Shown: positions 51,380 through 60,316 of the stretch, one piece after another
How positions within the stretch are numbered: position 1 is the first letter of the stretch
Layout of the letters: each line of letters opens with the position of its first letter
Assembly (NCBI RefSeq): GCF_030269325.1
Contig: NZ_BSTD01000003.1
Coordinates: 186,001 to 250,000, forward strand
Direction: 5' to 3'
From: Amycolatopsis sp. NBRC 101858
GTDB taxonomy: Bacteria > Actinomycetota > Actinomycetes > Mycobacteriales > Pseudonocardiaceae
Length of the DNA: 64,000 nt
Program-made: the position numbers and the translations under genes
Notes under the pieces: model-generated
Database searches by the model: none
What the model was told of the DNA's origin: nothing
What the model saw: only the letters and a program-made list of their open reading frames with translations

Positions 51380-52515
51380 GCCACCAGCTCGAAGATGGTG
51401 GCGTTGGCGGTTCCGCCACCTTCGCACATCGTCTGCAGGCCGAGCTCGATCCCGTTGTGCCGCATGTGGTGGATCAGCCGGGTGGCGAGGATCGCGCCCG
51501 ACGCGCCGAGCGGATGGCCCACGGCGATCGCGCCGCCCAGGGGGTTGAGCCGGTCGAGGTCGGCGCCGAGCTCGACCTGCCACGCGAGGGGCACCGGTGC
51601 GAACGCTTCGTTGACCTCGAACGCGCCGATGTCGCGGATCGAGAGCCCGGCGCGGTCCAGCACCTTGCGGGTGGCCGGGATCGGCGCGGTCAGCATCATC
51701 ACCGGGTCGGCGCCGGCCACCGAACCGGCCCGGATCCGCGCCAGAGGCCGCAGGCCGTGCGCGCGGGCGTTCTCCGCCGTGGTGACGAGCAGCGCGGCGG
51801 CGCCGTCGGAGATCTGGGAAGAATTGCCCGCGTGGACGACACCGTCGTCCTGAAAGGACGGTTTGAGCTTGGCCAGGACGTCAGGCGTCGTGCCCCGGCG
51901 CAGCCCTTCGTCCTGCTCGAGATCCGCGACCTTGACCAGGTGGTCGTCGAAGGCGCCGCCGTCGATCGCGGCCGCCGCCAGCTCGTGCGAGCGGCTGGCG
52001 TACTCGTCGAGCCGGCGTCGTGACAGGTCCCACTTGCGCGCGATCATCTCCGCGCCGGGCCCCTGCTCCAGCCGGTCGGTTTCGAACCGCTTCAGCACGG
52101 TCTCCCCATAGGGCACACCGGACTGCCGGGCGGCACCCAGCGGAACCCTCGACATCGACTCCACACCGCCCGCGACCACCCAGTCGTAGGCACCCGCGAC
52201 CACGGCGTGCACCGCCGACTCCAGAGCCTGCTGGCTGGATCCGCACGCCCGGTTGAAAGTGACGCCCGGGACGCTTTCCGGCCACCCTGCGGCGAGCGCC
52301 GCGAACCGCCCGATGTTGCTCGACTGGTCACCCAGCTGCGTGACACAACCCCACATCACGTCGTCGATGCTCCCAGGATCGATCCCGGTGCGCTCGACCA
52401 GCGCCTTCAGCACCGCCGCCGACAAGTCGACCGGGTGCACCTCGCTCAGGGAACCGTTGCGCTTCCCGATCGGCGTCCGCACCGCGTCCACGATCACGGC
52501 CTCACGTACCGTCAT
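51376..52515 (-). CDS. Acetyl-CoA acyltransferase (thiolase)
   Basis: A 379-residue degradative-type thiolase. The nucleophilic Cys is C91 in FNRACGSSQQA, the His is in AVGHPLGASGA, and the second Cys is in TMCEGGGTANATIFE. It cleaves 3-oxoacyl-CoA with CoA. It lies 17 nt after the racemase stop and overlaps the ligase start by four bases. It is the only thiolase in the window, so it probably serves both flanking beta-oxidation operons. Confidence 0.95.
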   Translation of the reverse strand: MTVREAVIVDAVRTPIGKRNGSLSEVHPVDLSAAVLKALVERTGIDPGSIDDVMWGCVTQLGDQSSNIGRFAALAAGWPESVPGVTFNRACGSSQQALESAVHAVVAGAYDWVVAGGVESMSRVPLGAARQSGVPYGETVLKRFETDRLEQGPGAEMIARKWDLSRRRLDEYASRSHELAAAAIDGGAFDDHLVKVADLEQDEGLRRGTTPDVLAKLKPSFQDDGVVHAGNSSQISDGAAALLVTTAENARAHGLRPLARIRAGSVAGADPVMMLTAPIPATRKVLDRAGLSIRDIGAFEVNEAFAPVPLAWQVELGADLDRLNPLGGAIAVGHPLGASGAILATRLIHHMRHNGIELGLQTMCEGGGTANATIFELVA

Positions 52516-52532
52516 GCTCTTCGCTCCCTGTG

Positions 52533-53612
52533 TCAGCCGTTGTCCGCGGCGCCCGTGTCATGGTCGGCGCCGGAACACCATCGTGTGAGCGCCGCTTCCG
52601 CTGAGCGGGACGCGCCCGCCCGCGGGCCGGGCAGCACGGGACGCCATCCGTCGCGCTCGCCGGAAGCCGGGGCGAAGGTGCCCCGGGCGGTCAGATGGGG
52701 GTGTTCCGCCGCCTCCCCCAGGCTCAGCACCGGGGTCAGGCACGCGTCGACGCCCTCGGCCAGGACCGTCCACTCCGCACGCGAACGCCGCCGCACCGCT
52801 TGCTCGATCTCGGCGCGCAGTTTCGGCCACTCACCCGGATCGTCCCGGCGCGTCGTCCAGTCCGGGGCCAGCTCCAGCAGCTCCACGAGCGCGGCGAAGA
52901 ACTGCGGCTCCAGGGCGCCGATAGCGACGTAGCCCCCGTCGGCGCATGCGTAGACGTCGTAGAAGGGAGCCCCGGTGTCGAGGCGGTTCGTCCCCGCTTC
53001 GTCGGACCACGTCCCCCGGGTCCGGTACTCGTGCAGCATGGCCGTGAGGTAACTGGTGCCGTCGACGATGGCCACGTCCAGCACCTGCCCACGACCGCCG
53101 TGCACGGCGGCCAGGATCGACGCGACGAGGTACATGCCGCCCCCGCCGAAGTCCCCGAGCAGGTTGGCACTCGGCGTCGGTATCGCACCCCGCCGGGCGG
53201 CGTGGTGCAGCGCGCCGGTCAGGCCGATGTAGTTGATGTCGTGCCCGGCCCGGGACGCGAGCGGCCCGTGCTGGCCCCAGCCGGTCATCCGCGCGTAGAT
53301 CAGCGCGGGGTTGCGCGCGTGCACGGCCTCGGGCGACAAGCCCGCTCGGTCGAGGACCCCGGGGCGGAACCCTTCGACCAGGACGTCGGCCCGCTCCGCG
53401 AGTCGCAAAGCGGTCGCACGCCCCTCGGCGGACTTGAGGTCGAGTTCGAGGACCGGCCGGTTCCCGGCGAGCGCCGGGCGCGCGACCCCGGGCCGGGCGA
53501 TGGCGAGCACGTCCGCTCCCAGGTCGGCCAGCATCATGCCGGCGAACGGACCCGGGCCCAGCCCCAGGAACTCGAGCACCTTCAGCCCGGCCAGCGGCGG
53601 TTCGACCGACAT
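52533..53612 (-). CDS. Alpha-methylacyl-CoA racemase (family III CoA-transferase fold)
   Basis: A 359-residue protein almost equal in length to mycobacterial MCR (360). The racemase active-site residues are seen: H124 in GHDINYIGLTG and D154 in NLLGDFGGGG, matching the known His126/Asp156 pair. It interconverts (R)- and (S)-2-methylacyl-CoA so that branched or steroid/isoprenoid side chains can enter beta-oxidation. ATG 53612 has GGGAGG 6 nt upstream; the in-frame ATG 53639 lacks one. It starts the operon with the thiolase and a ligase. Confidence 0.9.
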   Translation of the reverse strand: MSVEPPLAGLKVLEFLGLGPGPFAGMMLADLGADVLAIARPGVARPALAGNRPVLELDLKSAEGRATALRLAERADVLVEGFRPGVLDRAGLSPEAVHARNPALIYARMTGWGQHGPLASRAGHDINYIGLTGALHHAARRGAIPTPSANLLGDFGGGGMYLVASILAAVHGGRGQVLDVAIVDGTSYLTAMLHEYRTRGTWSDEAGTNRLDTGAPFYDVYACADGGYVAIGALEPQFFAALVELLELAPDWTTRRDDPGEWPKLRAEIEQAVRRRSRAEWTVLAEGVDACLTPVLSLGEAAEHPHLTARGTFAPASGERDGWRPVLPGPRAGASRSAEAALTRWCSGADHDTGAADNG

Positions 53613-53655
53613 CGAGTCCTCCCGGACAGCCAGGGCCATGAGCTATAAAGGGTAT

Positions 53656-53663
53656 ATTAGTTA
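53656..53663. promoter_or_regulatory. AT-rich divergent promoter region with TAACTAAT motif
   Basis: ATTAGTTA (TAACTAAT on the minus strand) sits within the AT-rich 53641-53675 stretch between the divergent racemase (53612) and acyl-CoA dehydrogenase (53699) genes. It resembles the TAACTGAT sites at 23523 and 48088. Weak evidence. Confidence 0.3.
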
Positions 53664-53698
53664 TCTATTCAAAAGACAAGTGGCACCAGGAGCGACCG

Positions 53699-54895
53699 AT
53701 GCCCCAGGCCTTCTACGACGAAGACCACGAAGCCTTCCGCCACACCGTGCGCGCCTTCGTCGAGCGGTCGGTCCGGCCGCACGCCGAGGACTGGGAAGAG
53801 CACCGCCGGATCGACCGGGAGGCGTGGCAAGCCGCCGGCGCGGCGGGCGTTCTCGGCCTGCGGATCCCCGAGCCGTTCGGCGGCGCGGGCACCGACGACT
53901 ACCGGTTCCGCTGCGTCGTGCAGGAGGAGCTGGCGGCCATCGGCGCGGCCGCGCTCGCGTCGAGCTTCTCGATCAACGAGGACATCGTGGCCTCGTACCT
54001 GACGAAGTTCGGTACCGACGACCAGAAGAAGCAGTGGCTGCCGGGCATGGCCGCAGGCGAGATCGTGACTTCCATCGCGATGACCGAGCCCCGCGCCGGA
54101 AGTGATCTGCGCGGCATCCGGACTTCGGCGCGCCGAGACGGCTCGGACTGGGTCATCGCCGGCACCAAGACGTTCATCACCAACGGCTTCAGCTCCGACC
54201 TGGTGATCGTGGCCGCACGCACCGGTGAAAGCGACGGTCGTGCGGTGCTTTCGCTCTTTCTCGTACCGTCTTCGGCCCCGGGGTTCGCCCGTGGCGCGAA
54301 GCTGAAGAAACTCGGCCTGCACGCGCAGGACACCGCGGAGCTGTTCTTCGACGACCTGCGCGTCCCCGCCGACGCGCTCCTCGGAGAGGAAGGCAGCGGC
54401 TTCCGGCAGCTGACCACGCAGCTTCCGCTCGAACGCCTCTCGATCGCCTGGCGCGGGCTCGTGGCCGCGGAATCGGCGTTGCGCTGGACCGTGGAGTACA
54501 CCCGTGAACGCACGGCGTTCGGCAAGCGGATCGCCGACTTCCAGAACACGCAGTTCCGGCTCGCCGAGCTCACGACGGAAGTCGACATCACCCGGGCCTA
54601 CCTCGAGCGGTGCATCCACCAGCTGATCGAGGGATCCTTCGACGCGGTCACCGGCGCCAAGGCGAAGTGGTGGGCCACCGAGCTGCAGAACCGCGTGGTC
54701 AGCGCGTGCCTCCAGCTGCACGGCGGCTACGGCTACATGGACGAGTACCCGATCTCGCGCGCCTTCGCCGACGCCCGGGTCCAGACTCTCGTCGGCGGTA
54801 CGACGGAAATCATGAAGGGCATCGTCGGCCGGGACCTCGTCGGGCCCCGTCCCCGCTCCGCGGAACCGGATGTCCCGTCGGAAGGCGGCGCCTGA
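53699..54895 (+). CDS. Acyl-CoA dehydrogenase (long/branched-chain type)
   Basis: A 398-residue acyl-CoA dehydrogenase. It has SIAMTEPRAGSDLRGI, WVIAGTKTFITNGF, KLKKLGLHAQDTAELFFDDLRVP and a C-terminal VQTLVGGTTEIMKGIVGRDL. The usual C-terminal catalytic Glu before GTxE is absent. The Glu in LPLERLSIAW matches the alternative base used by isovaleryl- and long-chain enzymes, which fits branched substrates. GGAG precedes ATG 53699. Divergent from the racemase, whose product is the natural substrate for such an enzyme. It is coupled to the EthD gene by a TGATG overlap. Confidence 0.93.
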   Translation: MPQAFYDEDHEAFRHTVRAFVERSVRPHAEDWEEHRRIDREAWQAAGAAGVLGLRIPEPFGGAGTDDYRFRCVVQEELAAIGAAALASSFSINEDIVASYLTKFGTDDQKKQWLPGMAAGEIVTSIAMTEPRAGSDLRGIRTSARRDGSDWVIAGTKTFITNGFSSDLVIVAARTGESDGRAVLSLFLVPSSAPGFARGAKLKKLGLHAQDTAELFFDDLRVPADALLGEEGSGFRQLTTQLPLERLSIAWRGLVAAESALRWTVEYTRERTAFGKRIADFQNTQFRLAELTTEVDITRAYLERCIHQLIEGSFDAVTGAKAKWWATELQNRVVSACLQLHGGYGYMDEYPISRAFADARVQTLVGGTTEIMKGIVGRDLVGPRPRSAEPDVPSEGGA

Positions 54896-55251
54896 TGATC
54901 AAGATCGTCGCGATGCTGAAGCGCAGGCCCGATCTCACCCTCGATGATTTCTCCCGCTACTACGAGCGAGAGCACGCGCCGCTGTTCGCGCGCACCATTC
55001 CTCCGGCAGTGGATCGGGCGATCGTCCACTATGTACAGAACCACGCCGTCGTCCTCGGTGACGGCCGGGCGGAGCCGCCCTACGACTGCGTCACGGAGAT
55101 CGGGTTCGCCGACCTGGCCGGGATGCGGCTGTGGTCGGCCTTCTACAACGGCCCGGACGGCGCGGTGCTCCGCGAGGACGAGGAACGCTTCATGGACACG
55201 AGCAAGCGAGTGGTCGTCGTGACCGAGGCCCGGTTCCCGGTGGAACGCTGA
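54895..55251 (+). CDS. EthD-domain (dimeric alpha-beta barrel) protein
   Basis: A 118-residue EthD-like small protein. It starts with strand IKIVAMLKRRPDLTLDDFSRYYEREHAPLF, the typical EthD opening with the conserved His, and ends in an edge strand RVVVVTEARF. EthD proteins accompany ether- and steroid-degrading oxygenases and ring-modifying enzymes; a defined reaction is rarely known. It overlaps the dehydrogenase stop by one base, so it is in the same message. Confidence 0.82.
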   Translation: MIKIVAMLKRRPDLTLDDFSRYYEREHAPLFARTIPPAVDRAIVHYVQNHAVVLGDGRAEPPYDCVTEIGFADLAGMRLWSAFYNGPDGAVLREDEERFMDTSKRVVVVTEARFPVER

Positions 55252-55264
55252 CGACCACCGGGAA
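55234..55264. terminator. Hairpin terminator between EthD and symporter genes
   Basis: TTCCCGGTGG (55234-55243) pairs perfectly with CCACCGGGAA (55255-55264) around an 11-nt loop. It overlaps the end of the EthD gene and precedes the convergent symporter stop at 55277. Confidence 0.55.
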
Positions 55265-55276
55265 ACCGCGCCGGCC

Positions 55277-56617
55277 TCACGCCGGCTCGGTACGCGCCTC
55301 GGCTCCCCAGTGATCACCGGAACTCGCGACCGTCCGCGCCCGCCTGGTCAGCACCAGTACCACGACGATGCCGAGCAGGCACGCCGCGACCACGAGCCAG
55401 CCCGCGGCCTGCGGGCCCGCGGAGGCGGTGATCGCCGCGGCGAGCGCGGGCGTGATCCCGCCGCCGAGGACGGCGCCGATGTTGTAGGCCAACGCGGTCG
55501 AGGTGTACCGCACGTCGGTCGGGAAGGCCTGGGACATCGTCACGAACAGCACCGGGGCGGAGAAGTAGCTGAAGGCGAGGGTCAATGTGTAGACCACGCC
55601 CACCCGCAGCACCGCGCCGGCGCCGCCGTGCGCCAGCGTGCTCATGAGGAGGAACAAGGGGAAGACCAGGACGATCGCGGCGCCGTACCCGACCAGCATG
55701 GTCGACCGGCGCCCGAACCGGTCCACCCACGCCCCGCCCGCGAGGAACCCGGCCGCCGCGACCAGCAGGCAGGCCGCCGAAAGCCAGTACACCAGCCCGT
55801 CCGGCAGCCCGAGTGTCTTGAGCAGGTAGACGTTCATGTAGTTGACCAGCACGGCGAGGATCATGGTGTTCGACAGGTTCAGCGACGCCGCCACCAGGAT
55901 CATCCGCCAGTGCCCGCGGATCGCCGCGGCGAGCGGCGAACGGCGTGTGCGGTTGGCTTCGACCAGCGATCGGAACTCGGCCGAGTCCTCGATCCGCCGC
56001 CGGTAGAGCAGGACGAACGCGGCCAGCACCGCCGAGATGAGCAACGGGATACGCCACCCCCACTCGGCCATGGCCGGCCGGCCGAGGATCGCGACGGTCA
56101 GCCCGGCGACCGCGGGCGCGGTGGCGACGCCGATCGCGGACCCGGCCGGCACCAGGGACTGCATCCAGCCCCGGCGGCGCCCGCCGTCGGTCTCCGCGAC
56201 GAAGGTCGACGCCCCGCCGATCTCGCCCCCCGCGGAGAAGCCCTGCGCCAGCCGCGTGACGAGCAGCAGGATCGGGGCGGCGACACCGATCTGGGCGTAG
56301 GAGGGCAACACGCCCATGATCGTGGTCGCCGCGCCCATTCCGGTGACCGTCACGAGCAGCGCGAACCGGCGGCCGCGGCGGTCGCCGAGGCGCCCGAAGA
56401 AGATCGCCCCCAGCGGCCGCGCCACGTACCCGACGCCGAAGACCCCGAGCGTCGCCAGGATTCCGGCGGTGGCGTCCGCGGAGGGGAAGAACTGCGGCGC
56501 CAGGTAGACGACCAGGAACGCGTAGAGCGTGTAGTCGTAGAACTCGATGAAGGTGCCCAGCAGGCCGGCGATCGCGACCCGCCTGCCCTGTGGTCCCGCT
56601 TCCACGCCTGTGGCCAT
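55277..56617 (-). CDS. MFS metabolite:H+ symporter (MHS family)
   Basis: A 446-residue carrier with 12 hydrophobic segments. It has the MHS-type start GTFIEFYDYTLYAFLVVYLAP, the motif-A loop GRLGDRRGRRFALL and RLAQGFSAGGEIGGASTFVAE, as in ProP, KgtP and ShiA. These import organic acids or zwitterions with protons. GAAGGAG lies before ATG 56617. It sits between the racemase/dehydrogenase block and the Baeyer-Villiger block and probably supplies their substrate. The 253 nt upstream (56618-56870) hold no feature I can support. Confidence 0.92.
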   Translation of the reverse strand: MATGVEAGPQGRRVAIAGLLGTFIEFYDYTLYAFLVVYLAPQFFPSADATAGILATLGVFGVGYVARPLGAIFFGRLGDRRGRRFALLVTVTGMGAATTIMGVLPSYAQIGVAAPILLLVTRLAQGFSAGGEIGGASTFVAETDGGRRRGWMQSLVPAGSAIGVATAPAVAGLTVAILGRPAMAEWGWRIPLLISAVLAAFVLLYRRRIEDSAEFRSLVEANRTRRSPLAAAIRGHWRMILVAASLNLSNTMILAVLVNYMNVYLLKTLGLPDGLVYWLSAACLLVAAAGFLAGGAWVDRFGRRSTMLVGYGAAIVLVFPLFLLMSTLAHGGAGAVLRVGVVYTLTLAFSYFSAPVLFVTMSQAFPTDVRYTSTALAYNIGAVLGGGITPALAAAITASAGPQAAGWLVVAACLLGIVVVLVLTRRARTVASSGDHWGAEARTEPA

Positions 56618-56870
56618 CTGCCACTCCTTCCGTGCACCGTCGCACCGCAGCGAGAAGAGGCTACTTTATTCATGTGGCCCCTGTCACCATGTCCGCGAGA
56701 CACCGACGATGATCGTCATCAAGGCGTTCCCGGACTGCGATTCCTGGCGCCGACGTTCCACTCTGCGGTGCCGCGGCTTGACCGGAAATCTCTCCGCGTC
56801 TAGGTTCTTGGCGAATTTCAGTTCACTGTTTCGACCACGGCGATGACGCCGGAGACGGGATGGACGGCCG

Positions 56871-58739
56871 ATGTCTCTGCCCGAGCAGACTGTGGACGGT
56901 AGCGGTGAAACGAACGGGCTCTGGCACCCGGCGGACCTCGAGGGCTTGCGAGCCCGCTACCGGGCCGAACGGGACCGCCGGTTGCGCCCGGAAGGCACCG
57001 GACAGTTCGGCAGTACCCTGCCGGGCTCCGCGTTCGCGGACTACGCAAGGGATCCCTGGTCGCCAGTCACCCCGCGGGAGCCGGTGACCGGCGACGTGGA
57101 CGTCGCCGTCGTCGGCGCGGGCTTCGGCGGGCTCACCACCGCGGCGCAGCTGCGCCGGTCCGGGATCGCGTCGATCCGGATGATCGACACCGCCGGCGAC
57201 GTGGGCGGTACCTGGTACTGGAACCGCTATCCCGGCGTCGCGTGCGACATCGAGTCCTACATCTACCTGCCGTTGCTGGAAGAGGTCGGCGCAATGCCGA
57301 CCCGCCGCTACTCCCCCGGCGAAGAGATCCGCCGGCACGCGGTCACCCTCGCCCGGCACTTCGACCTCTACCGGGACACGCTGTTCCACACGGAGGTGAC
57401 CGCCGTCCGCTGGCTCGACGAAGAGGACCGGTGGCAGATCGGCACCGACCGCGGCGACAGCTTCCGCGCCCGGTACGTCGTGCTCTCCGGTGGCCCCTTC
57501 TCGGCTCCGCGGCTGCCGGGGATCCCCGGCATCGACCGATTCGCCGGACACGCCTTCCACACCAGCCGCTGGGACTACGGCTGCACCGGCGGCGGGCCGG
57601 GCGACCCGCGGCTGGACCGGCTGGCCGGCAAGCGGGTCGCGGTGATCGGGACGGGCGCGACCGCGGTCCAGGTCGTCCCGGCACTGGCCGGGCAGGCCGG
57701 GCACCTCTACGTGGTCCAGCGGACCCCGTCCGGAGTGGACGTCCGCGACGACGGGCCGACCGACGAGAGCTGGTGGGCCTCGCTCCGGCCGGGCTGGCAG
57801 AAGGAACGCCGCGAGAACTTCCAGGCCCTCGTGCACGGCGCGGGCGCCGAAGAGGACCTCATCGGCGACGCCTGGACCGACACCGCGCCGGTGCGCGGGA
57901 CCGCCCGCCTGGCCGCGGCCGCGGGCGCGGAGGACCCGGCGCTGGCGATGGAGCTGGCCGACCACCAGAAGATGGCGGAGATCCGCGCCCGCGTCACCGA
58001 CATCGTCGAGGACCCGGAGACGGCGGCCGCCCTGCAACCCTGGTACCGGCAGTTCTGCAAGCGGCCCGCGTTCAGCGACCGGTACCTGCAGGCGTTCAAC
58101 TCCGACCGGGTCGAGCTCGTCGACACCCGCGGCCGCGGCGTGGACGAGGTCACCGAAAAGGGCATCGTCGTCGACGGAACCGAGTACCCGGTGGACGCGA
58201 TCATCTTCGCGACCGGGTTCGACGTCGGCTTCGACGTCGTGGCCCGCACCCGCGGCGCCGACCTGCGCGGCCGGCAGGGCGTTGCCCTGGCCGAGGCGTG
58301 GGCGGACGGAATGCGGACCTTCCAGGGCTGGGTCTCCCGCGGTTTCCCCAACCTCTTCCACCTGGGCACCTCGCAGAACACCTACTCGGTGAACTTCGCG
58401 CACACGCTGGAGGAGCAGGGCACGCACATCGCGGCCGTCGTGGCCGAGGCGGAACGCCGCGGCGACGTCCTGGTCGAACCGAGCGCGGCGGCCGAGGAGG
58501 CGTGGCAGCACACGATCGCCACCGGCGCGCCGATCGCCGAGGCCACCTTCGCCTTCGACGCCGAATGCACCCCGGGTTACTACAACCAGGAAGGCAGGCC
58601 GCGGCGCGGCCCGCAGTTCTACCCCGCGGGCCCGGCCGCTTTCCACGAGCTGATGGACATCTGGCGCCGGACCGGCGGGATGGACGAGGTGCTGGGCACT
58701 CCGGCCCGTACCCGCGACGGCGGACAAGAAAGGGCTTGA
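56871..58739 (+). CDS. Baeyer-Villiger monooxygenase with N-terminal extension
   Basis: A 622-residue class B flavoprotein. After a 75-residue extension come the FAD motif GAGFGG (82-87), GGTWYWNRYPGVACDIESY, the complete Baeyer-Villiger fingerprint F224-x-G226-x3-H230-x3-W234-D235, and the NADPH motif GTGATA (260-265). The long form and the DIESYIYLPLLEE segment resemble cyclopentadecanone-type and other large-ring ketone monooxygenases. It would turn a cyclic ketone into a lactone. It converges on a minus-strand operon that has a second enzyme of this class and four SDRs. Confidence 0.92.
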   Translation: MSLPEQTVDGSGETNGLWHPADLEGLRARYRAERDRRLRPEGTGQFGSTLPGSAFADYARDPWSPVTPREPVTGDVDVAVVGAGFGGLTTAAQLRRSGIASIRMIDTAGDVGGTWYWNRYPGVACDIESYIYLPLLEEVGAMPTRRYSPGEEIRRHAVTLARHFDLYRDTLFHTEVTAVRWLDEEDRWQIGTDRGDSFRARYVVLSGGPFSAPRLPGIPGIDRFAGHAFHTSRWDYGCTGGGPGDPRLDRLAGKRVAVIGTGATAVQVVPALAGQAGHLYVVQRTPSGVDVRDDGPTDESWWASLRPGWQKERRENFQALVHGAGAEEDLIGDAWTDTAPVRGTARLAAAAGAEDPALAMELADHQKMAEIRARVTDIVEDPETAAALQPWYRQFCKRPAFSDRYLQAFNSDRVELVDTRGRGVDEVTEKGIVVDGTEYPVDAIIFATGFDVGFDVVARTRGADLRGRQGVALAEAWADGMRTFQGWVSRGFPNLFHLGTSQNTYSVNFAHTLEEQGTHIAAVVAEAERRGDVLVEPSAAAEEAWQHTIATGAPIAEATFAFDAECTPGYYNQEGRPRRGPQFYPAGPAAFHELMDIWRRTGGMDEVLGTPARTRDGGQERA

Positions 58740-58754
58740 CCGCCCGGTCGTGGA

Positions 58755-59474
58755 TCAGCGGGTGGTGAACGAGCCTCCGTTGACGTGCAGGACCTGCCCG
58801 GTGATGTGCCGGGCGTCCGGACCGGCGAGGAACACCGCCAGCCCGGCGACGTCCTCCGGGGTGCCGGCCCGCTTGGTGTGGGTCGCCTCGACCAGCCCGT
58901 CGACCATCCCGTCCGGCAACGGCGTGCCGGCGTAGAACTCGGTGTCGGCGACGTAGCCGGGCACGATCGTGTTGGCGGTGATCCCGCGGGGCCCGACCTG
59001 TGAGGACAAGCCCGAGATCCAGGACTGCACCGCCGCCTTCGCGGCGGAGTACGGCATCGGAGCGAACTCCGCCGCGGCCGAACCCGTCGCGATGATCGCG
59101 CCGCCCGCCGGCATCCGCGGGAGCACGGCCGTGGTGGTGAGCACCGTGCCGAGCAGGTTGAGCGCCAGCGATCGCGTCCACCAGTCCGCGAGGTCGGCGA
59201 GCGGACCGTCCGGGGACGGACCGCGGAGGTTGCCACCGGCGACGTTCACCAGCACGTCGACCTGGCCCTCGAGCCCCGCGGCGAACGCGGTCACCGCGGC
59301 GGGATCGGCGGCGTCGCACGCCACTCCCGCGGCCCCGATCGCGGCCGCGGCCTTGCCCGTGCGCTCGGCGTCCCGTCCGGTGATCACGACCGCGTCACCC
59401 GCGGCGGCGAACCGGGCCGCGATCGCCCGGCCGATCCCGGTGGTGCCTCCGGTGACGACGACCTGCCTCGGCAT
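58755..59474 (-). CDS. SDR family oxidoreductase
   Basis: A 239-residue classical SDR: TGGTTGIG at the N-terminus, NVAGGN, the Ser in IATGSAAAEFAPMP, the pair in YSAAK, and the C-terminus VLHVNGGSFTTR. The sequence is short before the first strand (MPRQVVVTGG), and GAGAGGGGAGACC fixes ATG 59474. It is the last gene of the right-hand minus-strand operon, 11 nt after the next SDR. It is a likely alcohol dehydrogenase in the ring-degradation route. Confidence 0.88.
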   Translation of the reverse strand: MPRQVVVTGGTTGIGRAIAARFAAAGDAVVITGRDAERTGKAAAAIGAAGVACDAADPAAVTAFAAGLEGQVDVLVNVAGGNLRGPSPDGPLADLADWWTRSLALNLLGTVLTTTAVLPRMPAGGAIIATGSAAAEFAPMPYSAAKAAVQSWISGLSSQVGPRGITANTIVPGYVADTEFYAGTPLPDGMVDGLVEATHTKRAGTPEDVAGLAVFLAGPDARHITGQVLHVNGGSFTTR

Positions 59475-59485
59475 GGTCTCCCCTC

Positions 59486-60316
59486 TCATCCGTTCGGAAC
59501 GTCCGGCGCCCGCGCGGCCGCGTACTCCGGGCTCGCGGTGCCCGGGTTGACCTTGCCCATGCCCGGGAAGCCGATCGCGTAGCCGCCGTCGACCGGCAGG
59601 ACCGCGCCGGTGACGAACGACGCTTCGTCGCTGGCGAGGAACAGCACGGCGTTCGCGATCTCGTCGGAGAGCCCCCAGCGGTCCATCGGCACGCCGGCGG
59701 GCCGGGCGATGCCCGCGGGCGGCTCGGCGTGGACTCGGCTCAGCGGGTGCAGGCCGGTCCAGATCGAGCCAGGCGCCACCACGTTGACCCGGATGCCGTC
59801 CGCCGCGTAGTCCAGCGCCGCGGAGACCGACAGCTGGTTCACCCCCGCTTTCGCGGCCCCGTAGACGCTGTGGTGCCGGTAGCCGACCAGCGAGGTCGCC
59901 GACGAGACGTTGACGATCGAGCCGCCGCCCGACTGCCGCATGGCGGGGATACCGGCCTTCATGCACAGGAAGACCCCGCGCAGGTTCGTGGCGTGCACCC
60001 GGTCGAAGTTCTCGGTGGTCTGCTCGTGCAGCGGCATCAGGCCGCCGCCGAAGCCGGCGTTGTTCACCAGCACGTCGAGCCGCCCGAACGTCTCGACCGT
60101 CGTGCCGATCATCCGCTGGACGGCCGCTTCGTCCGCGACGTCGGCCCGCACGCCGATCGCCGCGTCCCCGATCTCCTCAGCGACGTCCAGCGCGTTGGCG
60201 CTCCGGCCGACGACGACCACGCGGGCGCCCTCGGCGGCGAAGCGCACCGCCGTGGCCTTCCCGATGCCGGAGCCGCCGCCGGTGACGACGGCGACCTTGT
60301 CCCGCAGGCGCGTCAC
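59486..60316 (-). CDS. SDR family oxidoreductase
   Basis: A 276-residue classical SDR: TGGGSGIG, NNAGFGG, the Ser in VNVSSATSLVGYRHHS, the pair in YGAAK, and a C-terminal VLPVDGGYAIGFPG followed by a tail of about 25 residues. The longer C-terminus and the insertion LHPLSRVHAEPPAG after NVVAPGSIWTG may shape the substrate pocket for a bulky ring. GTG 60316 overlaps the stop of the next gene (GTGA), so translation is coupled. Confidence 0.9.
   Translation of the reverse strand: MTRLRDKVAVVTGGGSGIGKATAVRFAAEGARVVVVGRSANALDVAEEIGDAAIGVRADVADEAAVQRMIGTTVETFGRLDVLVNNAGFGGGLMPLHEQTTENFDRVHATNLRGVFLCMKAGIPAMRQSGGGSIVNVSSATSLVGYRHHSVYGAAKAGVNQLSVSAALDYAADGIRVNVVAPGSIWTGLHPLSRVHAEPPAGIARPAGVPMDRWGLSDEIANAVLFLASDEASFVTGAVLPVDGGYAIGFPGMGKVNPGTASPEYAAARAPDVPNG

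Noticed and set aside
56640..56680. AT-rich stretch upstream of the symporter as a fourth member of the TAACTRAT group
   Set aside because: It lacks the TAACTRAT core and shows no dyad, so it is probably only promoter sequence.
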